Translations under genes and position numbers: made by a program
Assembly (NCBI GenBank): GCA_018240685.1
Contig: JAFEFG010000055.1
Coordinates: 1-33,274, forward strand
DNA length: 33,274 nt
Origin: Pseudomonadota bacterium
GTDB taxonomy: Bacteria > Pseudomonadota > Alphaproteobacteria > Reyranellales > Reyranellaceae
Reading direction: 5' to 3'
Shown here: positions 1 through 8,120 of the stretch, in pieces
How positions within the stretch are numbered: the first letter of the stretch is position 1
Layout of the letters: each line of letters starts with the position of its first letter
Notes under the pieces: model-generated
The model's database searches: none
What the model was told of the DNA's origin: nothing
The model's input: only the letters and a program-made list of their open reading frames with translations

Positions 1-566
1 TCGACCAGACGCCATTCCAGCGCCTCGGCGGCGCCGATACGGTCCGAGGCCAGGATCACCGCCTGCTTGGTGCGTGCCGGCCCCATCAATGCCAGCATGC
101 GCGGAATCGAGCCCCAGCTCATGTTCATGCCCAGCTCGACCTCGGGAATGCGGAAGTGCGCCCCCTTCCCGCAGAAGCGGAAATCGAGCGACACGACCAG
201 TGCCGCACCGCCGCCGATGCAATGGCCTTCGATCGCCGCAATGGTGACCTGCTCCATGTCCTGCCAGGCCTTGCACATCCGCGGTCCCAGGCGCTGGCGA
301 TGGATGCGTTCGCCAATCGGCAGCGAGGTACGTTGCCAGGCTTCGGGATCCTTGAGATCGAAGCCGGCCGAGAAGGCCCTGGCCGAGCCGGTCAGGATCA
401 CGACCGAGGTTTCGAGATCGTCCTCGAAGTCGCGCGGCACGTCACGCAGCTCGCGCATTGCCTGCTGGCTGAGCGCATTGACGTTGTCGCCGCGGTCGAA
501 GCGCACGACCGCGATGCGGCCCTGCGGACCCAACCCCTTCTCCACCTTCACGAAGCGACGATCCAT
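1..566 (-). CDS. Enoyl-CoA hydratase/isomerase (crotonase) family protein, 3' end missing
   Basis: The gene reads leftwards from an ATG at 566 and leaves the window after 188 codons, so the C-terminus is missing. The visible part is a typical crotonase fold: a SAGFDL segment at about residues 66-71 and an oxyanion-hole region GHCIGGG at 114-120, which in this family binds the CoA thioester carbonyl. The second conserved glutamate is present in the IPE motif (E142). The first catalytic glutamate, normally two residues after the GGG, is alanine here (A122). Classical hydratases need both, so this may be an isomerase, a dehalogenase-like or another crotonase rather than a beta-oxidation hydratase. 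A GGAGG sequence lies about ten bases before the start. The family call is firm; the substrate cannot be told from the sequence. Confidence 0.9.
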   Translation of the reverse strand, partial: MDRRFVKVEKGLGPQGRIAVVRFDRGDNVNALSQQAMRELRDVPRDFEDDLETSVVILTGSARAFSAGFDLKDPEAWQRTSLPIGERIHRQRLGPRMCKAWQDMEQVTIAAIEGHCIGGGAALVVSLDFRFCGKGAHFRIPEVELGMNMSWGSIPRMLALMGPARTKQAVILASDRIGAAEALEWRLV

Positions 567-696
567 TCCCTCGTTTCCTCCGAACTTTGCGCGACCCTAA
601 CGCTTCCCTCTTTCAAGGGCGAGCCGTTCCCTTCCGGCCATAACCGGCGTTCGCTTCCAATTTTTCCGTGTCGGCGCGATGCCCGCAGGCTGCCGC

Positions 697-2235
697 CTAC
701 CCGCCGCCCTCGCCCTTGTTGGCAAGGCCGAGACGGTCGGCGGCGGTGGATGCCGCCGCACCCGTCAGCTCCGGCCTGAGGACATAGAGCTCGCGGGCGT
801 CGACCTTCTCCGCCTTTCGCCCAGGCAGGGCGATCGGGTAGCGGGTTTCCGCGCGATGATCCGCGAGCAGCTTCTGCACGTTGTACTGGCTGTTGAATTT
901 CCAGAGCGTCTTCACGAAGTTGGTCTGGCCGCGCGCGAGATGGCCGGCAGCGATCGAGGCACAGCTCCATAGGGCTTTCCAGCCCATGTGTTTCTTGGCC
1001 AGTATCCGCTGGGTCTTGACCAGCTCGTCGTAGAATTTCTCCAGCGGAAGCGCGGTGGGCAGCACGGCATGCTGCACGTCGAACAGCTTGTAATTGCGCG
1101 TGGTGAGGCCGCGCGCATCGGTGGTCCAGGTCTCGGTCCCGGGATAAGGCGTGTTCACCGTCAGGTGCACGATCTCCGGCACCGCCATCATCCATTCGCG
1201 GACCGCCTCGAAGCGAGCCTCGTCCCATCCAGGATCGGCGATGATGTTCACCGCCACATTGATCCCCAGCGAACGGGCATATTCCAGGGCCTCGAAGCTC
1301 TTGCCGAGACTCACACGCTTGCGGTGTCGCCTGAGCCCCTCCTCGTCGATCGCCTCGATGCCAAGGAACATGTAGCTGAGGCCGAGTTTCTTCCAGCGCG
1401 CGAAGACCTCCTTGTTCTTGAGCAGGACATCGCAGCGCGTCTCCAGATAATACTGCTTCCTGATGGCGCGCTTCTCGACCTCGTCGGCAATGGCATGACC
1501 GTGCTCGGCGTGGACGAAGGCCACGTCGTCGACAATGAACACGCCGGGCTCGCGCACCCGCGCCAGATCTTCGCCGACCGCGCCGGGGCTGACCTTGCGG
1601 TAACTGCGCCCGTAGAACGTCCAGGCGCTGCAGAAGGTGCAGTTCCACGGACAGCCGCGGGAGAACTCCACCGAGGCACAGGGATCGAGCACGCCGATGA
1701 AGTATTTGTGGCGCCGCTCGAGCAGGTCGCGCGCGGGCGGCGTATCGTCGAGAGCCTCGACCATGCGCGGCGGAGGGCCTTCGCCCGCGACCGTGACCAC
1801 GCCGGGAAGGGTCGCGAGGTCCTGTCTGTCCGCCCAGGCGGACAGGATCCGGGGTGCCGCCTCCTCGCCTTCGCCCTTGACCACGCAGTCGATCGCTCCC
1901 TGCGCGTGATCCAGGATCTGCCGCGCGGTGAAGCTGGCCGAATGGCCTCCGGCGAACACCAGCGCATCGGGCAGAAGCTCGCGCGTCAGGCGCGCCAGGT
2001 CCACGACCTCGGGAATATTGGCAAGGTAGTTGAGCGAAAAGCCCACCGCATCCGGCCGCCAGGTGCACAGCACGTTCCGGTAGTGCCTGTGCCGGAAGAC
2101 CTGCAGGTCGATCAGCCGGACCTCGTGCCCGGCCCGGCGGCAGGCCTCGGCCACCCGCTCCAGTCCCAACGGCTCGAGACGGAGGTAGACCTCAGTGTAC
2201 ATCAGGCCACTGGGATGAACGAGCAGGACCCTCAT
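697..2235 (-). CDS. hpnR: B12-binding radical SAM protein, probable hopanoid C-3 methylase HpnR
   Basis: The protein has 512 residues. Residues 1 to about 140 form a cobalamin-binding Rossmann-like domain (start MRVLLVHPSG, then GGHSASF near 96-102). A radical SAM domain follows, with the cluster motif CPWNCTFC (C195, C199, C202), which binds the 4Fe-4S cluster and S-adenosylmethionine. Length, domain order and segments such as EFSRGCPWNC, FLGIEAIDEEGL and NTPYPGTE agree with my recollection of HpnR, which adds the C-3 methyl group to hopanoids. The related C-2 methylase HpnP and other class B methylases remain possible. The start is the ATG at 2235, preceded by a GAGGGG ribosome site. No other hopanoid gene is visible here. 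The SGNH-type gene lies 141 bases upstream on the same strand. The class is certain; the exact substrate is inferred from similarity. Confidence 0.68.
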   Translation of the reverse strand: MRVLLVHPSGLMYTEVYLRLEPLGLERVAEACRRAGHEVRLIDLQVFRHRHYRNVLCTWRPDAVGFSLNYLANIPEVVDLARLTRELLPDALVFAGGHSASFTARQILDHAQGAIDCVVKGEGEEAAPRILSAWADRQDLATLPGVVTVAGEGPPPRMVEALDDTPPARDLLERRHKYFIGVLDPCASVEFSRGCPWNCTFCSAWTFYGRSYRKVSPGAVGEDLARVREPGVFIVDDVAFVHAEHGHAIADEVEKRAIRKQYYLETRCDVLLKNKEVFARWKKLGLSYMFLGIEAIDEEGLRRHRKRVSLGKSFEALEYARSLGINVAVNIIADPGWDEARFEAVREWMMAVPEIVHLTVNTPYPGTETWTTDARGLTTRNYKLFDVQHAVLPTALPLEKFYDELVKTQRILAKKHMGWKALWSCASIAAGHLARGQTNFVKTLWKFNSQYNVQKLLADHRAETRYPIALPGRKAEKVDARELYVLRPELTGAAASTAADRLGLANKGEGGG

Positions 2236-2376
2236 GGCGTTGCCCCCTCGGCGCGCTCTTTCGTCGATCGGGCCTTTCAGCGTCCGAATACTTTCGACTC
2301 GCAGCGCCGGAGAACAATCGTGGCCGCCCCGACGGACCCGGTCAATCCAAGGCGTGGCCGGTCCGGGCCCTGCCCC

Positions 2377-3489
2377 TCAGTAGTCGCCGCCGATGGCGCG
2401 CTTCACCTCGTCGAAGAGCAGGCGATGGCCGAGCGCGCTGAAATGTATGTCGCCGGCGATGAAGTACTTGCGCAGCGCCACATCGGCGGGCTCGCGGAAG
2501 AACGCCGGAAAGCCGTCGATGAAGCGGACGTGGCGCGCGGCGGCCCACTCCCGCCAGTGCGTCACCTGAACGCTGTTGCGGTCGCCCGCCTCGACATTGT
2601 CCGGCCACGGATAGACGACGAGGGTCATGCGGCAGTCCCATTCCCGGCAGATGGCGACGACCTGATCGAGGTTCCTGCCGGCAATCTCCAGTCCCCGCCG
2701 GCCCCACTTTCTCATGAGGTCCGGATCCAGCGTCCAGCGCGCGCGGTCCTGCCCCAGGGATCCCACCGTGGCGAGCGTCGACGACAGGTATATGTCGTAG
2801 GCCAGCCTGAGGGTCGCGAAATTGCCGAGAAGGAACTGCCCGATATTGAACCAGTGAAACACGCTGGACGTGACGACATCGTCCGGCCCGACGTGATAGA
2901 CGTTGGCGTCGTCGTCGATATCGGAAAGATCGAGGAAGACGAAAATCTCGCGCGGCTTGATGCCCAGCTTCTGCGTCACCGCGCGGATCTTGCGGAAGTA
3001 GATGGTCGGGCTGTAGGACGCGACGCCCAGGTTCCAGACTGCCTTCCCCTGCTTGGCGGCATCGCAGGCCATCAGCCCTGCAAAACTGTCTTCGTAAGCT
3101 GCACCGATGGCCTCGGTGAACGAATCGCCGATGACGAAGATGGCCGGCAGGGCCTTCTCGGCTTCGCCCGGCGCACAGGCGCCGATCCGAAGTCCGTATC
3201 GGTCGGTCTGCCACGGGTAGACGATGTTGCCCCAGACCCGCGTCGAGTTCGCGTTGGGAGCGAGATCGTGATCGTAAGCTGTCTTTATGTAAGCCTCGGT
3301 ATAGGCCGACGCGGCATCTGCCCAGCGCTGCTTCCAGCCTGAAAACACGGTGGCCAGCAGGACGTAGTCCAGGATCAGGCAGATCACGATGATGACGAGG
3401 GTCTGACCCAGCACGCGCAGCACCCAGAGGCACGACTTCGCAGCCGCTTTGCCAAGATTGCGGATCGTGCCCGTCATGGCCCCCGCCAT
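2377..3489 (-). CDS. Membrane-anchored SGNH/GDSL-type hydrolase-like protein
   Basis: From the ATG at 3489 the protein has 370 residues. One hydrophobic segment lies at about residues 25-47 (VLGQTLVIIVICLILDYVLL), and most of the protein should then face the periplasm. The globular part has an SGNH-like nucleophile block, VIGDSFTEA (S123), and ends with GDIHFSALGH, giving the D347-x-H349 pair expected of the catalytic triad. This architecture resembles the AlgJ/AlgX/DltD-like group that acts on acyl or acetyl esters of envelope polymers, but I cannot name a substrate. Three in-frame ATGs compete (3534, 3489, 3477). I chose 3489 because a GGAG lies about ten bases upstream and the basic stretch before the membrane segment is kept. 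It is co-directional with the hpnR-like gene. Confidence 0.7.
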   Translation of the reverse strand: MAGAMTGTIRNLGKAAAKSCLWVLRVLGQTLVIIVICLILDYVLLATVFSGWKQRWADAASAYTEAYIKTAYDHDLAPNANSTRVWGNIVYPWQTDRYGLRIGACAPGEAEKALPAIFVIGDSFTEAIGAAYEDSFAGLMACDAAKQGKAVWNLGVASYSPTIYFRKIRAVTQKLGIKPREIFVFLDLSDIDDDANVYHVGPDDVVTSSVFHWFNIGQFLLGNFATLRLAYDIYLSSTLATVGSLGQDRARWTLDPDLMRKWGRRGLEIAGRNLDQVVAICREWDCRMTLVVYPWPDNVEAGDRNSVQVTHWREWAAARHVRFIDGFPAFFREPADVALRKYFIAGDIHFSALGHRLLFDEVKRAIGGDY

Positions 3490-3683
3490 GTCAGCGCTTG
3501 CTCCGCGACCGCATTTTCCCGGGAACCAAGGCATCCTGCGCGATCGTCATTCCGTCTCCGGCTTCGAGAAGAGCGGGCCCCGACGCCCGGCCTCACTCGC
3601 GGCGCTCCGCACACCCCTGCGATGTTCTCGCAGATTGCGCCGTGACTTTACAAGCGCGAGCGGGTCGGGCTTCACTGCGGCAA

Positions 3684-5291
3684 ATGTCAAAGCCGGTCGA
3701 TACCCTCTCCCTCGAACGGCGCGTCGATGCGCTGTTTTCCCGCTACACTCAACCCGGATCGCCCGGAGCCATCGTCGCCGTAATGCGCGCGGGCCACGTC
3801 GAGCTCTGCAAGGGCTATGGCCTGGCCAGCATCGAACTCGGCGTGCCGATCGCCGCGAAGACGCGCTTTCGCATCGCCTCGGTCAGCAAGCAGTTCACGG
3901 TGTCGGCGACGCTGATGCTCGCCAACGAGGGCAAGCTCACGCTCTCCGATCCGCCGCACAAGTACCTGCACGAGCTGGCGCCGCTGCCGGTGACTCTCGA
4001 TCAGATGATGCGCAACGCCTCCGGCCTGCCGGATTTCCTCGAGCTGCTGCGCCTGGGCGGCCATGGGCTCGACAAGCCGGCGCGGCCGGCCGACCTGCTG
4101 GCGGCCTGTGTGCTGAACCGGCATCTCAACTTCAGGCCGGGCAGCCGCTTCCTCTACAGCAACACCAACTTCCTGCTGCTCGGGCTCGTCATCGAGCGGC
4201 TGACCGGCAAGAAGCTCGGCGATTTCCTGGCCGAGCGCATCTTCAGGCCACTGGGCATGAGCCACACCATGCTGGCGGCCGACATCGACACCGTCATTCC
4301 CGATCTCGCCACCGGCTACCTGGGCGACGCCGAGAAGGGCTTCCGCCGCGCCCAGCATGCCTATCCGCAGGGCGGCGAGGGCGGCCTTACCTCCTCGATC
4401 GAGGACCTGCTGATCTGGAGCCGTCACTTCGACAAGCCGAAGCTCGATCCGATCGATCTGCCTGGGCAGCTCATGGCACAGAAGCCGCTGAACGACGGCC
4501 ACGCTAACCACTATCGCCGCGGCCTCGACACCAGCCTGCTGCGCGGGCTCCAGACGATCGGCCATGGCGGCCTGTGGCCCGGCTTCCGCACGGAGTTCCT
4601 GCGCCTGCCCAGCGTCGAACTCACGGTGATCGTGATCTCCAATCTCGGCACGCTCGATCCCTGGCGCCTCGCCCGAGCCGTCGCGGTGGAGGCGCTGGCC
4701 GGCACTCAGGCGATGGCAAAGCCGGCGCCGCCGGCCACCCAGACGGAGATCAAGACGCTCTCCGGCACCTGGTTCAATGCCGAGGAGCCGTCGCTGTTCG
4801 AGCTTGCCTGGCGCAACAACGAGCCCACCGTGACACAGAACGGCCTGCCCTTCACCCTCGCCCGCCGCGCCGATGGCTGGCTGGCGGCCGAGCGCGGGTC
4901 GTTCGAGTTCGCGCTGAAGCCCGTCGGTCCGCGCTCTGTGCAAGTCGATCTCGGCGCCGGCCGCGTGCTCACCTTCAGGAAGCTCGGCCGGCGCAAGCCG
5001 GTGCCGCCCGGCATTGCCGGCGTCTACGTCTCCGCGGATGCCGGCGCGACCTGGCATGTGCGCCGCGGCGGCACCGACTACACGGTCGGCGTCAGCGGGC
5101 CGCTGATCGCCGGCGGCGCTCCATGGCCGGTCCGCGGCATCGACGAGCACACGGTCGAGATCGAAACGCCGGGCAACTGGCTCAAAGTAACCCAGCTCGC
5201 CCATCTCGAACGCGGCCGCGGCGGCAAGGTCAAGGCGCTGATCGTCTCGACCGGCCGCGTAAAGGGCCTGCGCTTCGAACGCGCCGACTGA
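3684..5291 (+). CDS. Serine hydrolase of the beta-lactamase/D-aminopeptidase (S12) family
   Basis: This is a 535-residue penicillin-binding-type serine hydrolase. The three active-site motifs are in order and well spaced: SVSK (S66, K69), YSN (Y158 to N160) and HGG (H294 to G296). That spacing and the overall length closely match the Ochrobactrum D-aminopeptidase, which has an N-terminal catalytic domain followed by two beta-barrel domains. The region after about residue 335 here is beta-rich and plausibly corresponds to those barrels. No signal peptide is obvious, which also fits a cytoplasmic D-aminopeptidase. The reading frame stays open upstream to 3498, but the upstream codons look non-coding (Arg/Pro/Ser rich), so I start at the ATG at 3684. 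Esterase or DD-peptidase activity cannot be excluded. It ends three bases before the stop of the convergent gene on the right. Confidence 0.85.
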   Translation: MSKPVDTLSLERRVDALFSRYTQPGSPGAIVAVMRAGHVELCKGYGLASIELGVPIAAKTRFRIASVSKQFTVSATLMLANEGKLTLSDPPHKYLHELAPLPVTLDQMMRNASGLPDFLELLRLGGHGLDKPARPADLLAACVLNRHLNFRPGSRFLYSNTNFLLLGLVIERLTGKKLGDFLAERIFRPLGMSHTMLAADIDTVIPDLATGYLGDAEKGFRRAQHAYPQGGEGGLTSSIEDLLIWSRHFDKPKLDPIDLPGQLMAQKPLNDGHANHYRRGLDTSLLRGLQTIGHGGLWPGFRTEFLRLPSVELTVIVISNLGTLDPWRLARAVAVEALAGTQAMAKPAPPATQTEIKTLSGTWFNAEEPSLFELAWRNNEPTVTQNGLPFTLARRADGWLAAERGSFEFALKPVGPRSVQVDLGAGRVLTFRKLGRRKPVPPGIAGVYVSADAGATWHVRRGGTDYTVGVSGPLIAGGAPWPVRGIDEHTVEIETPGNWLKVTQLAHLERGRGGKVKALIVSTGRVKGLRFERAD

Positions 5292-5294
5292 CGG

Positions 5295-6323
5295 TCAGCG
5301 GAAGGGAATCGCGTACATCAGGCCGCCGTTGGTCCACAGCGCGTTCTGGCCGCGCTCGAGCTTGAGCGGCGTGTTCTTGCCGACATTGCGCTCGAAGCTG
5401 TCGCCGTAGTTCCCGACCTGCTTGATGACGTTGTACATCCACTTCTCGTCGACGCCCACGGCCTTGCCGTAACCCGGCGTGACGCCGAGGAAGCGCTTGA
5501 TGACGGGATCGTCGCTCTTGGCCATCTCGTCGACGTTGGCCTGGCTGATGCCGAGTTCCTCGGCTTCGATCATGCCGTCGAGCACGAAGCGGACGAGGTC
5601 GAACCACTGGTCGTCGCCATGGCGCACCATCGGCCCCAGCGGCTCCTTGGAGATGCGCTCGGGCAGGATGACGTGCTCGCCCTTGCCGGAGAGCTGGGCC
5701 GCGCGCACCGCGGCAAGCCCCGAAGCGTCGGTCGTGTAGGCGTCGCAACGGCCGGCGGCGTAGGCCTGCAGCAGTTCGTCGAGCTTCTCGATCAGCACCG
5801 GCTTGAACGTCATCTTGTGCTTGCGGAAGTAGTCGGCGAGGTTGAGCTCGGTCGTTGTGCCGGGCTGCACGCAGATCGTGGCGCCGTTCAATTCCTTGGC
5901 GCTCTTGATGCCCGACTTCGCCGGCACCAGGAAGCCTTGGCCGTCGTAGAAATTGACGCCGGCGCCGTTGAAGCCGAGCTGGGTGTCGCGCAGCAGGGTC
6001 TGCGTCGCATTGCGGGTGATGACGTCGACCTCGCCCGACTGCAGCGCGACGAAGCGCTGCTGGGAGGTCGTGGGCGTGAACTTCACCTTCTCCGCGTCGC
6101 CGAACATCGCCGCCGCAATCGCCTTGCAGAGGTCGACGTCGAGGCCGGTCCATTTGCCCTGGTTGTCGGCAAAGGAGAAGCCGGCAAGGCCGGTGTTCAC
6201 CGCGCATTGCACGTAACCCTTGGCCTTGACCGCGTCGAAGGTCTGCCCGGCCGAAGCGGGAAGCGCCGGCAGCGCGCCTGGGATCGCGATCGCCACGACA
6301 GCGACGAACCGTTTGAGAAACAT
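5295..6323 (-). CDS. Amino-acid ABC transporter substrate-binding protein, AapJ type
   Basis: The protein has 342 residues with a cleavable signal peptide (basic MFLKRF, hydrophobic core, likely cleavage after ASA near residue 25). The mature part is a periplasmic binding protein of the general L-amino-acid (AapJ/BztA) group. Typical features are the start of the mature domain (VKAKGYVQCAVNTGLAGF), the GLDVDLCKAIAAAMFGD segment, and a C-terminus in which YGDSFERN and GGLMYAIPFR are characteristic. It would capture amino acids in the periplasm for an ABC importer. The permease and ATPase partners (aapQ, aapM, aapP) are not adjacent, so it is an orphan in this window. A run of G residues just upstream of the ATG at 6323 may serve as the ribosome site. 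Confidence 0.9.
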   Translation of the reverse strand: MFLKRFVAVVAIAIPGALPALPASAGQTFDAVKAKGYVQCAVNTGLAGFSFADNQGKWTGLDVDLCKAIAAAMFGDAEKVKFTPTTSQQRFVALQSGEVDVITRNATQTLLRDTQLGFNGAGVNFYDGQGFLVPAKSGIKSAKELNGATICVQPGTTTELNLADYFRKHKMTFKPVLIEKLDELLQAYAAGRCDAYTTDASGLAAVRAAQLSGKGEHVILPERISKEPLGPMVRHGDDQWFDLVRFVLDGMIEAEELGISQANVDEMAKSDDPVIKRFLGVTPGYGKAVGVDEKWMYNVIKQVGNYGDSFERNVGKNTPLKLERGQNALWTNGGLMYAIPFR

Positions 6324-6457
6324 GACAAGCCCCCAAAATCTGTTTCGAAGTCAGGATAGCAAAAGCCGCGCCGGATGTTCCGACCTGCAATACCGTCGGC
6401 GGCCTGGCCCCGGCCGTTCCAGCCCCGGGCGATCAGGCCCGGCCACAACTGCGGATT

Positions 6458-6472
6458 GTGATCGCCGATCAC
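6458..6472. promoter_or_regulatory. Odd palindrome, possible operator between divergent genes
   Basis: The sequence GTGATCG-C-CGATCAC is a perfect 7+7 inverted repeat around one central base. It lies in the 226-base gap between the AapJ-type gene (leftward) and the exported protein gene (rightward), about 78 bases before the latter's start. A second self-complementary stretch, GCTCGCGAGC, lies nearby to the right. The position suits a regulator site, but no regulator is adjacent, and short palindromes arise by chance in GC-rich DNA. Confidence 0.25.
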
Positions 6473-6549
6473 CAAAGAGCCGCTTGCTCGATGGCACTCG
6501 CTCGCGAGCGCAATCGCTGATAGAACAAGCCCCTCGCAAGGAGTTGGCC

Positions 6550-7218
6550 ATGTCTTCGATACTCCAGGGCCCGCTGCCCTCCCGGCGTCTGCTGTTGAGT
6601 GTGGCACCGGCCGCTTTGCTGACGGCCCTCCTACCGAGCATGCCCGCAAGCGCCCAGCCCTGCTGCGGCCCCATCACGCCCGCCGGGGAACGGCTGCTCC
6701 AGCGCCTCGACGCCTCTGGCGTGGATCACCTGTGGCTTCCCTACAAGCCCGTGAACTGGGAGACCGGCGAACTCGACAACAACCCCTATGCCAAGCCGGC
6801 GGCAACACACTGCAGCGCCTTCGTCGCTTCGTTCAGCAAGCAGCTGGGTGTTTACATCCTCCGCCCGCCCGATCATTCGGCGACACTGTTGGCAAACGCC
6901 CAGATGCGCTGGCTGTCATACGACAGCACGTCGTCAGGCTGGAGTCGGCTGCCGGACGCCACGGCAGCCCAGCAGAGCGCCAATCTCGGCAATCTGGTGG
7001 TGGCGGCCTACGAGAATCCTGATCCCCACAGGGCGGGCCATATCGCCTTCGTGCGCCCCGGTCTGCCGGATGCGGCACGGCTGGCTGCGGAGGGCCCCGA
7101 CGTCACCCAGGCTGGCGCCACCAATGCGATCTCCATGCCGCTCAAGCGGGCCTTCAGCCATCATCCGGGCGCCTGGCCCGAGCACATCAGCTACTTCCAG
7201 CACTCCATCGCCTTGTAG
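6550..7218 (+). CDS. Exported protein, possible NlpC/P60 or CHAP-like cysteine hydrolase
   Basis: The protein has 222 residues. The N-terminus carries SRRLLLS followed by a hydrophobic core and an ASA cleavage site near residue 35, so a Tat signal is possible, although the motif lacks the usual phenylalanine. The mature protein has a cysteine in THCSAFVASF (C88) and, about 75 residues later, AGHIAFVRP (H164). A cysteine at the start of a helix and a later histidine in a GHxAFV strand is the layout of papain-like NlpC/P60 and CHAP amidases, which cut peptidoglycan peptides. This resemblance is my inference from two short motifs; I do not recognise the family. The start at 6550 has AAGGAG upstream with good spacing. 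It is a single gene, facing the sdh operon tail-to-tail. Confidence 0.6.
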   Translation: MSSILQGPLPSRRLLLSVAPAALLTALLPSMPASAQPCCGPITPAGERLLQRLDASGVDHLWLPYKPVNWETGELDNNPYAKPAATHCSAFVASFSKQLGVYILRPPDHSATLLANAQMRWLSYDSTSSGWSRLPDATAAQQSANLGNLVVAAYENPDPHRAGHIAFVRPGLPDAARLAAEGPDVTQAGATNAISMPLKRAFSHHPGAWPEHISYFQHSIAL

Positions 7219-7260
7219 AGCCGCTCGAGCTTCTCGACCGGGCCGAAGAAGGCCGGCACG

Positions 7261-7286
7261 AAAAAGCCCCGGCGAATGCCGGGGCT
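7261..7286 (-). terminator. Intrinsic terminator of the sdh operon
   Basis: On the minus strand a perfect 9-base stem, AGCCCCGGC / GCCGGGGCT, with a four-base loop (ATTC) is followed at once by five T residues. It lies 40 bases downstream of the sdhB stop codon, exactly where the operon should end. On the plus strand no T run follows the stem, so it would act mainly on the leftward transcript. Confidence 0.85.
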
Positions 7287-7325
7287 GGATGTCCGCAGTT
7301 TCACTGCCTCGATCGGGTTCCGGCC

Positions 7326-8105
7326 CTAAACCACCCGCTCGACCAGCATCTTCTTGATCTCGCCGATCGCCTTCGCGGGGTTGAGACCCTTGGGGCAGGT
7401 CTTGGTGCAGTTCATGATCGTGTGGCAGCGATACAGCCGGAACGGGTCCTCGAGCTGGTCGAGACGCTCGCCCTTGGCCTCGTCGCGGCTGTCGGCCAGC
7501 CAGCGATAGGCCTGCAGCAGGATCGCCGGACCGAGATAGCGGTCGCCGTTCCACCAGTAGCTGGGGCACGAGGTCGAGCAGCAGAAGCACAGGATGCACT
7601 CCCACAGCCCGTCGAGCTTGGCGCGCTCCTCCGGCGACTGCAGGCGCTCGCGGGTCGGCGGCTGGGTCGTCGTCTTCAGCCACGGCTCGATCGAGGCGAG
7701 CTGGGCGTAGGGAACGTTGAGGTCCGGCACCAGGTCCTTCACCACCGGCATGTGCGGCAGCGGGTAGATCTTCACCTCGCCCTTCACGTCGGAGATGTAC
7801 TTGGTGCAGGCGAGCGTGTTGGTGCCGTCGATATTCATCGCGCACGAGCCACACACACCTTCGCGGCAGGAGCGCCGGAAGGTGAGCGAGCTGTCCATCT
7901 CGTTCTTGATCTTGAGCAGCGCGTCCAGGACCATCGGCCCGCAGCTGTCCATGTCGACTTCATAGGTGTCGACGCGCGGGTTCTTCCCGTCCTCCGGCGT
8001 CCAGCGATAGACCTTGAACACCTTGACGTTCTTGGCGCCGGCCGGCGCCTTGAAGGTTTCGCCGACGCCGACCTTGGAATTGGCGGGCAGTGAGAACTCA
8101 GCCAT
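7326..8105 (-). CDS. sdhB: Succinate dehydrogenase iron-sulfur subunit
   Basis: SdhB, 259 residues, carries electrons from the FAD of SdhA through three iron-sulfur clusters to ubiquinone at the membrane. All ligands are visible. The 2Fe-2S site is C80, C85, C88 and C100 (in [13 protein letters not shown] and LAC). The 4Fe-4S site is C170, C173 and C176 with C237. The 3Fe-4S site is C180, C227 and C233 (in [10 protein letters not shown] and [14 protein letters not shown]). The start at 8105 has an AGAGGA ribosome site, and the gene begins 15 bases after the sdhA stop. It is the last gene of sdhCDAB and is followed by an intrinsic terminator. The length is normal for alphaproteobacteria. Confidence 0.98.
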   Translation of the reverse strand: MAEFSLPANSKVGVGETFKAPAGAKNVKVFKVYRWTPEDGKNPRVDTYEVDMDSCGPMVLDALLKIKNEMDSSLTFRRSCREGVCGSCAMNIDGTNTLACTKYISDVKGEVKIYPLPHMPVVKDLVPDLNVPYAQLASIEPWLKTTTQPPTRERLQSPEERAKLDGLWECILCFCCSTSCPSYWWNGDRYLGPAILLQAYRWLADSRDEAKGERLDQLEDPFRLYRCHTIMNCTKTCPKGLNPAKAIGEIKKMLVERVV

Positions 8106-8120
8106 CGCTTCCTCTCGAAC

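Noticed and set aside
988..3342. 784-codon plus-strand open frame
   Set aside because: It lies opposite the hpnR-like and SGNH genes, whose motifs are clear. Its own composition (Arg, Asp, His, Val rich) is that of a shadow frame.
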